Part shown: in pieces, positions 1 to 9,668 of the stretch | Position numbering within the stretch: the first letter of the stretch is position 1 | How the letters are laid out: each line of letters starts with the position of its first letter | Source of the DNA: Desulfosporosinus acidiphilus SJ4 | Lineage (GTDB): Bacteria > Bacillota > Desulfitobacteriia > Desulfitobacteriales > Desulfitobacteriaceae | DNA length: 64,000 nucleotides | Reading direction: 5' to 3' | NCBI RefSeq assembly: GCF_000255115.2 | Contig: NC_018068.1 | Coordinates: 3,009,977-3,073,976 of the forward strand | Position numbers and translations under genes: made by a program | The notes under the pieces: model-generated | Told to the model about the DNA's origin: nothing | What the model saw: only the letters and a program-made list of their open reading frames with translations | The model's database searches: none

Positions 1-166
1 TTTCCCTTAGCAATTACTTTGTCTATTTATGGCTATCATTTCAGGAAAGTTTTTGAAAAAACGGCCCTCGAGAGCTAATCATAAGAAAAAACGGCGAACA
101 CTTTAGAGTCCTCAGAGAAAACATGGGACCGTTGCATAATGAGTATTTATACGCTTTTATAAATAA

Positions 167-213
167 AACCCTGCATATAAGTGGATGATTTTAACCACTA
201 TTTATGCAAGGTT
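167..213 (-). terminator. Hairpin terminator after the chemotaxis-like gene
   Basis: An imperfect inverted repeat (AACC, TGCATA and GTGG arms pairing with CCAC, TATGCA and GGTT) lies about 70 bases past the stop of the PrpR_N-MCP gene. On the minus strand it is followed by a TTTTATTTAT tract, as expected of an intrinsic terminator. The rest of positions 1-280 shows no gene. Confidence 0.55.
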
Positions 214-280
214 ATTGTTTTCTAAATTCGTGTACAAACACAAACAATTTGTGTACTTAAATCACCTTTGCCAAAACCTA

Positions 281-1342
281 CTAGGATACAGTTGTGAGTT
301 TTTCCCCTAGTACTTTGAGACTGTCTAATTTCCGAGCCAATTCTTGAGTGGAAGTTGCCTGTTCCTTAGTGATCACATTGCTCTGTTCGACATTTTTTTG
401 CACCCGTATAACTGACTCTCGAAACTTTTTAAGCATTTCATCAATATTTTTGGCCGACTTATTGCTTTCAACAGCTAGCTTGCGCACTTCCTCAGCTACC
501 ACCGAGAAGCCTTTCCCTTGTTCCCCCACACGAGCGGCTTCAATAGCAGCATTGAGTCCTAATAAGTTAGTTTGCTGTGCCACCCGCCGGATAACTTCCA
601 ATATATCGGTAATGCCTTTCACCTCATCAGCAGCAATTTTAGCAATATTAGACGATTCTTCGCTCGTAGCAGCAAGTTCCTCTGAAGAGGCCGCTAATTC
701 TTGTACAAAGGCTGCTGACTGCTCCAGCTCCCCGTAAAGTTCAGATAACACCTGCTCGTAGCGGCGCATTTTCTCTCTCTCTAATTCCTGCACTTGAGCA
801 ATTTTCAAGGCCTCATTAATTGCTCGCTTCACAGCCAGTTTTCCCGATTCCAGAAGATCCACGATAAAATTACTCTGCTCCTTCGCCGCAGTGTAACCAC
901 CTTTATCACCCGTAATTGCGTTCACACCTATTTTATTCAACTGCTCTAATATCTTCGGAATATCCTCAAGAGTATTCCATGGTCTCACAAAAATCATTGT
1001 TTCTCCCACAGCAAAGTCCGAATCATCCATATCCAAAAACCCACGATGAGCCACCACACCCACTTTTACAGCTCCGTTAACGATCAAACGCTGGACTGCC
1101 TCAAGCATTTCGGCAATAGTCATAGTGAGACCTACAACTGGTTTGTCCGTATGATCCCGCAAAAGATCTACCATTAGACCTCTGCTGATCATCACATCGA
1201 TCTGAGGATTAGCTCTAACCACATCCGGACCTCTATCGAAACTCACCACTTCAATGGGAAAGGACAAATTGAGTTCACGCCTTACCTGTTCCGCAATTTG
1301 AGCCATATCAGGTGTCAAAGCTGCAAAAAAAATGGATTTCAT
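281..1342 (-). CDS. PrpR_N sensor domain fused to MCP signalling domain
   Basis: A 353-residue soluble chemotaxis-type transducer. Residues about 1-170 resemble the PrpR N-terminal domain, a periplasmic-binding-like fold known from propionate and acyl-CoA responsive sigma-54 activators. Residues about 200-353 are the coiled-coil methyl-accepting signalling domain, with the conserved hairpin tip around [20 protein letters not shown], the contact site for CheA/CheW. No signal peptide or membrane helix is visible, so it should act in the cytoplasm. The ATG start has GGGAGGA upstream. It is monocistronic, with no che genes nearby. The ligand is unknown; a small organic acid or its CoA derivative is only an inference from PrpR. 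Confidence 0.8.
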   Translation of the reverse strand: MKSIFFAALTPDMAQIAEQVRRELNLSFPIEVVSFDRGPDVVRANPQIDVMISRGLMVDLLRDHTDKPVVGLTMTIAEMLEAVQRLIVNGAVKVGVVAHRGFLDMDDSDFAVGETMIFVRPWNTLEDIPKILEQLNKIGVNAITGDKGGYTAAKEQSNFIVDLLESGKLAVKRAINEALKIAQVQELEREKMRRYEQVLSELYGELEQSAAFVQELAASSEELAATSEESSNIAKIAADEVKGITDILEVIRRVAQQTNLLGLNAAIEAARVGEQGKGFSVVAEEVRKLAVESNKSAKNIDEMLKKFRESVIRVQKNVEQSNVITKEQATSTQELARKLDSLKVLGEKLTTVS

Positions 1343-1542
1343 ATTAGCTTCCTCCCTTGAAAACTTACCTCTAAAATTTTGCTTTTGCTATAATAACTTT
1401 AACTATTCTGTAACCATTTACATTTTTTTATAATTCTACCTCAATCAACAATTATCCTTTAATAATCTAAAAATTCGCCTGCAAATTTCACAAAGTGCCT
1501 TAAAACACAATCTTATGATGATCAGCAGAAGTTTAGTTCATT

Positions 1543-2709
1543 TTAATGGTTAACTTGAATATTCTGATTTAGATCTCCAACATTGATTATTTTTGCAGTG
1601 ACTGAGACATCATAGGTTATATCCGGAAATTTCCTGTCCCACTTATCTTTCCATAAATGCCAGATCTCTGGATTCTGGCGATGTAAGAAATATCCAAAAC
1701 CTACAAAGTCCGAATTTAAAGTTTGGGCCTTATCAATTGTGTCTTTAACAATTGCACTTATTTTTTCTCCCACCTCATTTTCTAAATCTGGAATGCTCTT
1801 TGAAGAAACCTGGATACCACTTACATCAACGACGCTCCCCATTGTCTTTAGAATTATTTTTACATGCATAGAATCTCCCTGAATCTCAGGAACGATCTTG
1901 CATTGATCTGTTCGGAGAAGATACGTGTATTTCTCTTGGTCGCTTCGTACAATGGCAATGGGAGTACGGCAGTTTCTGAATTTATTCCAAAGTAACAGCG
2001 AACCAATGGTTTCATTAACATTAAGATAACCTGCCAGTTTATCTTTGCGAAAAGCCGCCATTCCAATGATACTAATCCTATCTTCGTGAGTTGTAGGAGA
2101 GACAGATTTTTTTATAACACCCGTTGTCACAGCTCGGTCCTCTGCTAATAAATCCTGAAAGAGCTCGTTTAGATCACAACTGCTGGAAACTCCCAATTTT
2201 ACATTACTGGAATCCGCAAAATCAATGATTTCGCGGGACAGAGATTCATCCATTTCCGGCTTACTCTTCAAGACATCATAGGCAGTACCCTTCGCCACTA
2301 AAATATAGTTCCTGAGACGAGCTTCAGGGTAGCGTCCCAATAATTCGATGACTTGGTTCAAGCCGTCCCTGGCCAACGACTCTCCCACAATAACTGCTTC
2401 CATCTGACCAAAAAAAGGCTGACGAGGGGTACGGAGAGTAGCCTCGCGAGAGGTTTCTTGCAAAGTATCACCCGTCCCGGTTAACAGAAGATCACCTTCC
2501 CCCGACCCTGACTTTCCACTGGCGCCCTTATTTCTTTGAGGCTTTAATACCAGATCCGTGATTCGATACTCTACTCGTCCGTCGATGATTTCCTTATCAT
2601 ACCCCGCTACATTGACAATTGCCAGCTTTTCCAATTCTCGTTTGCTCCAACACCCCGATAGTAGCAGCAATATAAAGCCGCAAAAAAGGAAAATAATGAA
2701 TCGTTTCAT
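1543..2709 (-). CDS. Ger(x)C-family spore germination lipoprotein
   Basis: C subunit of a GerA-type germinant receptor, a lipoprotein on the outer face of the inner spore membrane. The N-terminus is a lipoprotein signal ending in LLLSGC, with Cys as the lipidation site, followed by WSKREL, typical of the Ger(x)C family; length about 388 residues is normal. I start at 2709 because AGGAGGACAA sits just upstream and the ATG overlaps the stop of the upstream B gene as ATGA, indicating translational coupling; a longer reading from 2763 would put residues before the signal peptide. Last gene of the A-B-C operon. Expression by sigma-G in the forespore is expected from the family, not shown here. Confidence 0.9.
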   Translation of the reverse strand: MKRFIIFLFCGFILLLLSGCWSKRELEKLAIVNVAGYDKEIIDGRVEYRITDLVLKPQRNKGASGKSGSGEGDLLLTGTGDTLQETSREATLRTPRQPFFGQMEAVIVGESLARDGLNQVIELLGRYPEARLRNYILVAKGTAYDVLKSKPEMDESLSREIIDFADSSNVKLGVSSSCDLNELFQDLLAEDRAVTTGVIKKSVSPTTHEDRISIIGMAAFRKDKLAGYLNVNETIGSLLLWNKFRNCRTPIAIVRSDQEKYTYLLRTDQCKIVPEIQGDSMHVKIILKTMGSVVDVSGIQVSSKSIPDLENEVGEKISAIVKDTIDKAQTLNSDFVGFGYFLHRQNPEIWHLWKDKWDRKFPDITYDVSVTAKIINVGDLNQNIQVNH

Positions 2710-3830
2710 TTTGTCCTCCTCACTTGCTTGCTCCACTTGATACGAATAAATGCCGCGAACCAAATGAATAAAAGCAAACCCCCTTCAAAAGCGAAAGCCA
2801 TTTTCACCCAGATCAACGTTAAAAATTCATTGATATCTAAGGTGTTGGAAAAAAGAAATGTAGCTCCAAGTATTTGAACTATTGCTAGTAAACAGAGAAT
2901 CCATCTTGAATTATTGATGTTTAAATTTTGGGCCAGGCCCTCATGAACTGCGTAAAAAAACACGATGATTTTTAAAAACATGGTACCAATCCAATAACCG
3001 ATCATATAGGTTTCCAACCTCTGAAACAAGGAACCAATTTTTATATATTTTATCAGTGACATGACCGGAAATGTAAGAACTGCGGTCAAGTCCGGGCCAA
3101 AAACGGCCAAAGTTGCAAAGGTATCTAGGGTCACCATCAAACTTAAAATTATAACCATTAAAATACCTTTTTTTAGCATCTCTTGGGGTTTATTTACATT
3201 AGGCATAAACATCGTCAGTAGAATCATCTCTCCAAACCAAGCAGATGGTACAATGGAACCACGAATAATCGGGATGATTCCTCCTTCGAAGACAGGAGTC
3301 AGCCTTGTATAATTCCAATCTGGGATTGTTAAAGAGATTAAGATAATAAAAAACGTGATAAATAATGGAAGTAAAAATTGAGACATTCTGCAAATTACCT
3401 CAGGGCCTTTAGGCACAACATAGCAGCTGGCAATAACAAAAACTCCTGACAAGAAAATGATAGGTGTCCCCGGCAAGAGCATTACGGTTAGAAATTCAAC
3501 TAATTCACGAATGATTACAATATTCGTTATTAGAAAATAACAAACATAGGAGAAAGCCAGCAATTTACCCACTATTTTGCCAAAAATCAACTCACAGTAT
3601 TGAATAATTGTTTGATCCGGATACCATTGAGCGAGTTTTGTTGCGAGAACAACGTTGAAAATGCCCGTCAAGGACGGAATCACCCCTGAAGCTAACCATG
3701 AATCTTGATGAGCACCCTGAGCGGCAATGGCAGGAACAAACAAAGTGACCGTGGATATAATGCTTATAAACATCAACATCGCCAGTTGTGTGTCCGAAAT
3801 ATTCCTGATTGGAGCGGCTCTTTTATTCAT
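2706..3830 (-). CDS. GerAB-type spore germination permease
   Basis: B subunit of a GerA-type germinant receptor, an integral membrane protein of the amino acid/polyamine transporter (APC) superfamily that binds the germinant. About ten hydrophobic segments run through the protein, with the family opening ISDTQLAMLMFISIIST and a normal length of about 374 residues. The start at 3830 (MNKRAAP) has AGGATA about 8 bases upstream and overlaps the end of the A gene by 8 bases; an upstream ATG at 3869 has no ribosome site. Overlaps the C gene by ATGA. The germinant cannot be read from sequence. Confidence 0.9.
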   Translation of the reverse strand: MNKRAAPIRNISDTQLAMLMFISIISTVTLFVPAIAAQGAHQDSWLASGVIPSLTGIFNVVLATKLAQWYPDQTIIQYCELIFGKIVGKLLAFSYVCYFLITNIVIIRELVEFLTVMLLPGTPIIFLSGVFVIASCYVVPKGPEVICRMSQFLLPLFITFFIILISLTIPDWNYTRLTPVFEGGIIPIIRGSIVPSAWFGEMILLTMFMPNVNKPQEMLKKGILMVIILSLMVTLDTFATLAVFGPDLTAVLTFPVMSLIKYIKIGSLFQRLETYMIGYWIGTMFLKIIVFFYAVHEGLAQNLNINNSRWILCLLAIVQILGATFLFSNTLDINEFLTLIWVKMAFAFEGGLLLFIWFAAFIRIKWSKQVRRTK

Positions 3831-5436
3831 TATTCTTATCCTGTTCTCCGGGTTTCTGGGGAGTTGCATTTTGATAGATACGCAATGGTTTTTTTTCGCC
3901 TCCGAAACGAGGCAAGTAGATCATATTCCACCAAGGAGCGCGTATAATTGTATCTTTCAGGGAGCCGACGGACAACGGGGCAAATGGCGATAAATAAGGA
4001 ACACCGAAAGAACGCAGATCACAAAGGTGGGCTAATACCAGCATGAGACCTAAAATAATACCTGGTATGCCTAACACAGAGGCAGCTATGAGGAATACAA
4101 ATCTAAGCAAGCGAATGGTAAAAGCGGCTTCATAATTTGGAATGGTAAAATTTGCCACTGCAGTGAGTGCTACTATGATAAGCACACCTTGACTGACAAA
4201 TCCTGCCGTTGCCGCAGTTTCACCGATTACCAAACCGCCGACGGTACTGACTGCCTGACCACTGACTTTTGGTAATCTGACACCCGCTTCTCGTAAAATC
4301 TCGAAAATCAATTCCATCATAAATACCTCAACAAACGTTGGAAATGGTACTCCTTCTCTTGACGCCATTAGGGAAGCTATTAACGGCCCCGGGAGTATTT
4401 CCTGATGGAAACTCAAGGCCGCCACATAAAGGGCAGGCAACAGTAAGGCAATATTTAGAGCAACAAATCTGAGGATGCGTAAGGATGTCGCAAATAATGA
4501 TCTGTGATAATAATCTTCAGCGGCTTGTAACAAACTTACAAATGTACACGGAACAATCAAGGCATTGGGGGTGTTATCCGTTAAAATACCTACACGACCT
4601 TCTAATAGAGCACCAACCACTTTATCAGGACGTTCCGTATTTTGTATTGTGGGAAAAATACTATAAGGTTCATCTTCAATTAACTCTTCTACAATGCCGC
4701 TGGCCATAATGCCATTACCTTTAAATCTTTCAAGCCTGGCTTTAACTTCGCCAACTATAACATCGCTGGCAATTCCTCGAACATAACAAATGCATATTTT
4801 TGTATTGGTTAACTTCCCCAGGACAAGAATTTCAGTCTTAAATTGACTGGTATGAAGCCTGCTGCGCAGAAGAGCTATGTTGCGGTCAATATTTTCTACA
4901 AACCCATCATGAGGACCACGCACAGAGGGTTCAACATCCGGTTCATCAATAACACGCCCTTCAGGGCCTGCTACACTAACCGAAATAGCCTTGTCAGCAT
5001 GATCTAAGAGCATTATGATATTGCCCGCAAAAATCGTTTCCATCAAAGCAGCGAAGGTATCAACTAGCGAAACATTCATTGTGGGAAGAAATTTACTAAC
5101 AAGAACCTGAATAAAATCAGACTCTGTTCCAGAATCTTCAGCCAAAATTTTAGGCAGCTCCAGCATAATACTTTGGAGAATGAATTCATTATTTGAATCA
5201 AATTTATTCTGCCCTGATAGATAAACGAAAGCCATACCTAAGGGGCGCTCAAGTTGGAGAGTAATTTCCCTGAATACTATGTCGGAACAATATTCAAACT
5301 CCGCCTTTAGCAACTTCATTGTATCTTGGATATTGGTCGATATTGTTTGATTATCGCTGAACCCAGTTTCGACAGTTGGTTTCCCTTGAAATCCTTTTCG
5401 GGCTGGGTTTAATATTTTTTTTGTAATCTTTTTCAA
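3823..5436 (-). CDS. GerAA-type spore germination receptor subunit
   Basis: A subunit of a GerA-type germinant receptor. A large hydrophilic N-terminal region of about 300 residues precedes a C-terminal membrane domain with several helices; family hallmarks include VRGPHDGF and EGRVGILTDNTPNALIVP. I favour a TTG start at 5436, preceded by AGGAGTGA; the first ATG at 5478 lacks a ribosome site and adds 14 residues not typical of the family. First gene of the A-B-C operon. Its upstream region carries a 14-base palindrome at 5520-5533 and a terminator hairpin. Sigma-G control is expected but I could not identify the promoter with confidence. Confidence 0.9.
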   Translation of the reverse strand: MKKITKKILNPARKGFQGKPTVETGFSDNQTISTNIQDTMKLLKAEFEYCSDIVFREITLQLERPLGMAFVYLSGQNKFDSNNEFILQSIMLELPKILAEDSGTESDFIQVLVSKFLPTMNVSLVDTFAALMETIFAGNIIMLLDHADKAISVSVAGPEGRVIDEPDVEPSVRGPHDGFVENIDRNIALLRSRLHTSQFKTEILVLGKLTNTKICICYVRGIASDVIVGEVKARLERFKGNGIMASGIVEELIEDEPYSIFPTIQNTERPDKVVGALLEGRVGILTDNTPNALIVPCTFVSLLQAAEDYYHRSLFATSLRILRFVALNIALLLPALYVAALSFHQEILPGPLIASLMASREGVPFPTFVEVFMMELIFEILREAGVRLPKVSGQAVSTVGGLVIGETAATAGFVSQGVLIIVALTAVANFTIPNYEAAFTIRLLRFVFLIAASVLGIPGIILGLMLVLAHLCDLRSFGVPYLSPFAPLSVGSLKDTIIRAPWWNMIYLPRFGGEKKPLRIYQNATPQKPGEQDKNNE

Positions 5437-5519
5437 AGTTATTGTAATCACTCCTATATGTATGTTTATAATTTCCATATTTATCTTTAATATTCCAAAG
5501 TATAGCTGCCTGATGAGTT

Positions 5520-5533
5520 TTATAACGTTATAA
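5520..5533. promoter_or_regulatory. 14-base perfect palindrome upstream of germination operon
   Basis: TTATAACGTTATAA is a perfect dyad about 85-100 bases upstream of the favoured gerA-type start. It could be an operator or a chance AT-rich palindrome. Confidence 0.25.
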
Positions 5534-5542
5534 CTTTGGAAA

Positions 5543-5693
5543 ACAAATGATAAAAATTAGCCCCGGCAAACTGCCGCGGCTAATTTTTGTACTTCACTTT
5601 TTTTACCTGCTTTAAAACAACGAAACTAATCGCCTTAATAACATTATTCTACCTGACCCAGTTCAATAGCCTTGGATAAGGTTTTAATAAAAG
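5543..5693 (-). pseudogene. Duplicated 3' end of the DUF1385 gene plus its terminator
   Basis: About 150 bases here match 9558-9712, which is the 3' end and downstream region of the DUF1385 gene. Reading minus from about 5693, the frame gives IKTLSKAIELGQVE then a stop at 5646-5644, against IKTLSKAIELDRVK in the intact gene. Upstream of 5693 the similarity stops, so only the last 14-odd codons remain. The simplest explanation is a duplicated DUF1385 gene of which all but the tail was deleted; a partial local duplication is also possible. Confidence 0.65.
5552..5588. terminator. Bidirectional terminator hairpin
   Basis: AAAAATTAGCC and GGCA arms pair with TGCC and GGCTAATTTTT around a three-base loop with one internal mismatch, giving T-runs on both strands. 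It is the diverged twin of the hairpin at 9577-9602 and belongs to a duplicated segment. Confidence 0.7.
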
Positions 5694-5768
5694 ACCGTTG
5701 ATTATAAATTTGCTTGAATTAAGGCGCCAAACTCATTTGTCAAACCTTAGTGATTTACCTGCCTCACG

Positions 5769-6431
5769 TTAGACATCCCTACGTGTCACCGATAAATAAC
5801 CGACGAATATGACTATGAGTATCGTTAACACCGCCACGACAATCCCATCACCATATCCCAGACCCGTAATGCCCTTTGGTTTTCCAAACCAGTCTGCAAA
5901 GGAAGCACCAAGGGGACGGGTCATAATATAGGCAAACCAGAAAGCAAATATTTCGTTCAACCCAAACAAAAAGTAACCCACTGCTGGAAGCACGAACAAT
6001 ACTATGAATAGGATTCCTGAAGCTAAGTAGCCTAGATTTAAGGTCATTGCGGTCATATCCCCCGTGGCCGTTCCCATGGCAAACGTAGCAAGTACTGCTG
6101 CCCAATAAAACACCTCACGTCGACGTGTATAGATGCTGTGGATAGATAACGTCTTTTCCACCTTGTACCAAGTCGAAAATACCACGGTCAAGATAATGGC
6201 AAAGGCGATGGTGGACGCATAATACGGAACACCTAAAACGATATGTATGACATCGGCAACCATTGTTCCAAAGATAGCCACCATGACCACGAGAAGCCAA
6301 TATACCCAAGCCACATATTTGCGAACTGAAAATTGTAAGATTAGCGCGATAACAAATCCTACTGCCCCCAGGATTACAGCCAAATATGGATTGATATTAT
6401 TGACCAGATAATCAGATGTCGATTCGCCCAT
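5769..6431 (-). CDS. DUF347/COG4705 membrane protein, probably 5'-truncated
   Basis: A multi-helix membrane protein of unknown function with the repeated DUF347 signatures (GESTSDYLVN, GTATGDMTAMTLNLGY, TRPLGASFADWFG, ending in TRRDV). The first ATG gives 220 residues, shorter than the usual 250-260. In-frame codons continue upstream of that ATG as EIWIVKLLTTA, which matches the conserved first segment of the family, but the frame runs into a TGA at 6491-6489 with no ATG, GTG or TTG between. The gene therefore seems to have lost its true start, so it may be a remnant or may be translated from the internal ATG at 6431, which lacks a clear ribosome site. Confidence 0.65.
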   Translation of the reverse strand: MGESTSDYLVNNINPYLAVILGAVGFVIALILQFSVRKYVAWVYWLLVVMVAIFGTMVADVIHIVLGVPYYASTIAFAIILTVVFSTWYKVEKTLSIHSIYTRRREVFYWAAVLATFAMGTATGDMTAMTLNLGYLASGILFIVLFVLPAVGYFLFGLNEIFAFWFAYIMTRPLGASFADWFGKPKGITGLGYGDGIVVAVLTILIVIFVGYLSVTRRDV

Positions 6432-6857
6432 GGCGGTAGTCAGCAGTTTGACGATCCAAATTTCGTAACTATTCCAGTCCTTTTGAAGTCAGATGGAAAA
6501 ACGAGGCTAAAGCATTTGTTGCTAAAGCCTCGTTTTTACTTTGTAATTCAGCTCACTATAAATAATCCGCCGCCTTCAGTCGAATCTTAATAATATATCC
6601 TTGTGTTCCTTATTTACTAAACCACTAGTACCGATAACAATGAACGTAAAGGATTCGACTCAAATAGCTATTTTCATACAATTTTAATCTATTTTTAAAT
6701 TCTTTTTCAAATGATAATGTTACAATTTCTTTAAAACCTGAACGAAACGCTATCTGGTTTAATTCACAAATTTCCCGCATTAACCTATAACTTAAATAAC
6801 TAATCCACTAAGTAATCCGCCAATAAATGCAGCCTATTCGTAGAAAGGTATATTCCT
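6432..6857. other. Intergenic stretch with hairpin at a gene truncation point
   Basis: No gene is seen. It begins with the 19 in-frame codons of the truncated DUF347 gene, then a strong hairpin (6497-6535). The remainder is AT-rich leader of the GH18 gene without a recognisable regulatory motif. Confidence 0.5.
6497..6535. terminator. Bidirectional terminator hairpin
   Basis: AAAAACGAGGCT and AGCA pair with TGCT and AGCCTCGTTTTT; both strands end in a T-run. It lies directly upstream of the truncated DUF347 gene on the minus strand, an odd place for a terminator unless the 5' part of that gene was lost by rearrangement. Confidence 0.7.
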
Positions 6858-7922
6858 ATGTGTAAAATAAATAAACGTTTACTGTTTTTATCTGCAGCTG
6901 TGGTCCTTTGTATTCTGATGGCAACGATTTTTCTTATTGGTAATTCTAAGAATACCTTTCCTAAGAGAATTCGTTCAATTAATGGTTGGATTCCTTACTG
7001 GAATCAGGCAACAGCTATTACCTCTGTTAAGAATAATCCGGAAGTATTTACTGAGATCTCACCCTTCTGGTATGACGCAACAAAGAGCGGCGACATTAAA
7101 CCACTTAATAATTCGGAAGATCCTCAAATAATCCATTACGCGCAGAATAAAAAATTAATTCTCACACCCTTAATCAGTAACGAATTCAGCTCAAGTTTAA
7201 TATCCGCCATTGTTAATGATCCTGTATTAATGCAAAATCATATCCAAAATATAGTAAACATAGTAACATCTCAGAACTACTCTGGGATTGACCTTGATTA
7301 CGAAAATGTTTTACCATCCGATAAAGGGGCCTTTACCTTGTTTGTTCAAAAATTAGCAAATGCACTTCATGAAAAAAATAAGCTTCTTTATGTAACCCTG
7401 ACTTCAAAGACTTCAGCAACTGAACACCCTGGACAAGATTACAAAGCTATTGGTGAAGCAGCCGATAAGGTCCGTATTATGGCCTATGATCACTCTTGGT
7501 CAACCTCCAGTCCCGGCCCCATTGCTCCTGTGAATTGGGTCAATGACATCATTTCTTATGCGATATCCGTTATTAATCCAAATAAAATCGAATTAGGCAT
7601 ACCGGACTATGGCTATAACTGGTCGGACTCTAAAGGTATTGGTATAAATTATTTGCATGCTATAAATACAGCCGCTCGTTATAAGAGCAAAGTTATCAAT
7701 GAGCCAAATAGCGGTCCCCATTATACTTACTCAGACAAAAAAGGCAAACATACAGTATGGTTTGAAAACGAAGCATCTATACAACCCCTTCTCGACCTAG
7801 TAAACAAGTATAACCTAAACGGCATTTCAATTTGGAGTTTGGGGGGAGAAGATCCTAAAATTTATACGGCGATTAATGCAAAATTCTCATCCGTTGTTGA
7901 AATCGCAAGATTAAATAATTAG
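6858..7922 (+). CDS. GH18-family glycosidase with N-terminal anchor
   Basis: A 354-residue secreted or membrane-anchored glycoside hydrolase family 18 protein. One hydrophobic segment (about residues 8-27) is a signal or anchor. The catalytic strand is YSGIDLDYENV, with D145, D147 and E149 fitting the family DxxDxDxE pattern and E149 the acid. The C-terminal NGISIWSLGGEDP strand is also typical. The closest relatives by architecture are spore-cortex or cell-wall lytic enzymes of the YdhD/SleL type, but no LysM repeat is present. Start is ATG with AAAGG upstream. Monocistronic, with a terminator at 8008-8061. Substrate (peptidoglycan or chitin-like) is not settled. Confidence 0.85.
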   Translation: MCKINKRLLFLSAAVVLCILMATIFLIGNSKNTFPKRIRSINGWIPYWNQATAITSVKNNPEVFTEISPFWYDATKSGDIKPLNNSEDPQIIHYAQNKKLILTPLISNEFSSSLISAIVNDPVLMQNHIQNIVNIVTSQNYSGIDLDYENVLPSDKGAFTLFVQKLANALHEKNKLLYVTLTSKTSATEHPGQDYKAIGEAADKVRIMAYDHSWSTSSPGPIAPVNWVNDIISYAISVINPNKIELGIPDYGYNWSDSKGIGINYLHAINTAARYKSKVINEPNSGPHYTYSDKKGKHTVWFENEASIQPLLDLVNKYNLNGISIWSLGGEDPKIYTAINAKFSSVVEIARLNN

Positions 7923-8460
7923 ATGTTTATCATTATCCATTAAATTTTCTAGGATCTCGCTTCTAATTTCTGCTTAGAAATTGCATAACTGTTCTATTCC
8001 TTAAAAGAAAAATCAAAAAGAAGTTTTGACCGCATTTGGTTGAAACTGCTTTTTGATTTTTAAGTACTGGCCGGGTTGATGGCATAAATTATTCTTGAAG
8101 TTGGGGGTACACCAACCATTATAATAGACGCCATCACTATGATGATCATTTTACTACTCTTAAATATTCTCAAATTAACTCCCATTCCTTCGTTTGTGCT
8201 CTCAAAAATGAAAAAGCCATTCAATCAGGAACGTTATCTGTTTGCTCTGTTTCATTTAATTCGGAACTTGATAAATAACCGATATTCTCCCCAACGGCAA
8301 AAAATAACTTACATCCTTTAAATTACATAGCTCCACACATCTGCTCATTCGAACGATTGGTTAAAGCTCTTGAATTAAATATTGGATATTTCTAGAGGAG
8401 ATTTATCTTATTTATCGAATCATTAGCTTATGTCATTTTATGGAAGGAGAAGCAGCTTTA
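7923..8460 (+). other. Intergenic stretch with terminator
   Basis: Contains the terminator at 8008-8061 and then about 400 bases with no supported gene. A 60-codon frame at 8139-8321 has no ribosome site and no recognisable composition, so I leave it out. Confidence 0.4.
8008..8061 (+). terminator. Terminator after the GH18 gene
   Basis: AAAAATCAAAAAG and AGTTT pair with AAACT and CTTTTTGATTTTT with a single mismatch, giving a long stem with T-rich ends on both strands. Confidence 0.75.
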
Positions 8461-9408
8461 ATGATGTACGGCAAACCAAGTCCTCGAAAATCTGATTTTG
8501 GTAAAATCCTAGGTTTTTTTATTTTAGTACTCGTTATTTCCACTACGGTCTTCTTAAAAATTTATTTTTATAATGCTTCTAATTCACTTAATAAACCTAA
8601 TAAACCCCTGTCATCTGCCAATGCGGCTTTGAATAACAATCGTTCCGAATCATTGGATCAACTAAATCCCACGAAAACCTCCGCTGGCCCAATCAAAGTC
8701 GTGTATGAACTTCCAGAGAAACAGCCCGTAGTATATATCACTATTGATGACGGTTGGTATCCAAACGAAGAAGTTATAAAGTTAATGCAACAATACCATC
8801 TACCCATTACTACTTTCCTTATAGAACAAGCAGCTCAGAAACATCCTGACTTTTGGAATGAATTCTTGAAGTCAGGTGGACATATTGAAGACCATACTTT
8901 TAGCCACCCTTATTTGACGCATTTGTCAGTGACCGATCAAAAAAATCAGATTTCTCAACCTATAGATTATTTACGCCAGATCGGTTCACCACCTGATGAG
9001 TTACGGCCACCTTACGGGGATTTCAATTCTGAAGTTGGACAAGAAGCCCATGATTCTGGGATTAAATATATCGTAATGTGGGATGCAGAAATGGAAAATT
9101 CCAAATTTACTACAAGAAATGCTTTGGGGCTTAAGGCAGGAGATATTATTCTTTTACATTGGGTTCCTGGGCTGGATAAAGAACTTATAGAGCTATTAAA
9201 CATCATTCAGAACCAGAATTTAGGTATCGCTGACTTAACCCAGGCATTAAATGGAGAACCTTTAACAATATGCTGGCTGAAGAAACCAATTCCTGTCCCC
9301 AAACCCAAGGCAACAACATCTACCGGAACCAGTAAGATTAAAACTACCAAAACTTCTAACACTCAGGAGACCTCTACCACTACCACCGGAGCCTTTACCA
9401 TTCCTTGA
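8461..9408 (+). CDS. Polysaccharide deacetylase (NodB/CE4 family)
   Basis: Extracellular, membrane-anchored N- or O-deacetylase of a polysaccharide such as peptidoglycan. One N-terminal membrane helix is followed by a linker and the NodB domain: ITIDDG (metal-binding and catalytic Asp pair), HTFSH (two metal-ligand His), RPPYG, and the closing ILLHW. The last 35 residues are Thr/Ser/Lys-rich and of low complexity. I start at 8461 because AAGGAG lies upstream; an ATG at 8440 would place that site inside the coding region. It follows the GH18 gene with its own terminator between, so the two cell-wall enzymes are neighbours but probably separate units. Confidence 0.88.
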   Translation: MMYGKPSPRKSDFGKILGFFILVLVISTTVFLKIYFYNASNSLNKPNKPLSSANAALNNNRSESLDQLNPTKTSAGPIKVVYELPEKQPVVYITIDDGWYPNEEVIKLMQQYHLPITTFLIEQAAQKHPDFWNEFLKSGGHIEDHTFSHPYLTHLSVTDQKNQISQPIDYLRQIGSPPDELRPPYGDFNSEVGQEAHDSGIKYIVMWDAEMENSKFTTRNALGLKAGDIILLHWVPGLDKELIELLNIIQNQNLGIADLTQALNGEPLTICWLKKPIPVPKPKATTSTGTSKIKTTKTSNTQETSTTTTGAFTIP

Positions 9409-9576
9409 GCCTCAACTACCCCAGAAACCTCAAAAACTTAGGGTGCATAAAGGCTGTAGAATAGCTCCCTATGGGGCAGCATTTGCAGATGGGCTTTGGT
9501 GAAAAGTGGATGCAGTCCATTGATGGGGAGCGTAAGTAACAAAAAGAAACACCTTCATACAAATGATATAAATTCA

Positions 9577-9602
9577 CCCCGGCAAACTGCAAACTGCCGG
9601 GG
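9577..9602 (-). terminator. Hairpin after the DUF1385 gene
   Basis: CCCCGGCA pairs with TGCCGGGG around a 10-base loop. It lies about 70 bases past the DUF1385 stop. The T-run is weak. The homologous hairpin in the duplicated copy is at 5552-5588. Confidence 0.5.
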
Positions 9603-9668
9603 CATATTTATACTTCACTTTTATTACCTGCTTTAAAATGACGGAATCAATCGCCTTTTTTATTTCAT

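Noticed and set aside
8139-8321. A 60-codon plus-strand frame
   Set aside because: No ribosome site, no terminator, AT-biased composition with no recognisable family; lies in an intergenic stretch.
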